From AC-37 sp036382905 (GTDB lineage Bacteria > Actinomycetota > Thermoleophilia > Solirubrobacterales > Thermoleophilaceae), in NCBI GenBank assembly GCA_036382905.1, contig DASVPL010000038.1:1-10090 (forward strand): a stretch of DNA of 10,090 nt. Direction: 5' to 3'. Under the pieces are notes generated by a model. It had not been told where the DNA came from and did no database searches. It was given only the letters and a program-made list of their open reading frames with translations. The position numbers and the translations under genes were made by a program. Below are positions 1 through 10,090 of this stretch, one piece after another (within the stretch, counting starts at the first letter, position 1; each line of letters starts with the position of its first letter).

Positions 1-10090
<10,090 letters not shown>

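Overview
The whole window lies inside one open reading frame on the minus strand. It encodes part of a modular type I polyketide synthase (PKS) and runs off both ends. Translated from base 10090 down to base 1, the frame has no in-frame stop that I found, and every catalytic motif I located is in the same phase. About 3,363 residues are visible. The start codon, any N-terminal docking domain, the C-terminus and any thioesterase are outside the window. There is no intergenic DNA, RNA gene, promoter or terminator.

Organism: the DNA is very GC-rich, with G or C at nearly every third codon position. The domains are of the cis-AT, actinobacterial type: GHSQGE acyltransferases, LP[TA]YAFQ post-AT linkers, and KS-AT-DH-KR-ACP order. 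This points to a high-GC actinomycete or related Actinobacteria. Genus is not decidable; a non-Streptomyces lineage such as Thermoleophilia is possible but is only a guess.

Layout in order of translation (residues numbered from base 10090). Module A (10090 to about 8160): the C-terminal end of a ketosynthase (KS), an AT of the methylmalonyl type, and an ACP, with no reductive domain. Module B (8101 to about 2833): KS, AT of the methylmalonyl type, dehydratase (DH), B-type ketoreductase (KR) and ACP. Module C (2776 to 1): KS, AT of the malonyl type, and the first residues of a DH cut by the window edge.

Predicted chemistry: module A adds or loads a propionate-derived unit and leaves it unreduced. 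Module B adds a second propionate-derived unit and reduces and dehydrates its beta-keto group to an alpha-methyl, alpha,beta-unsaturated (probably E) thioester. Module C adds an acetate unit and carries at least a DH. The ATs of A and B are near-duplicates and the KSs of B and C are close copies, while AT-C and KS-A are different. The gene therefore looks like a mosaic built by module duplication and domain exchange. The most informative open question is whether module A is a loading module or an ordinary non-reducing extension module; its KS active site lies just outside the window.
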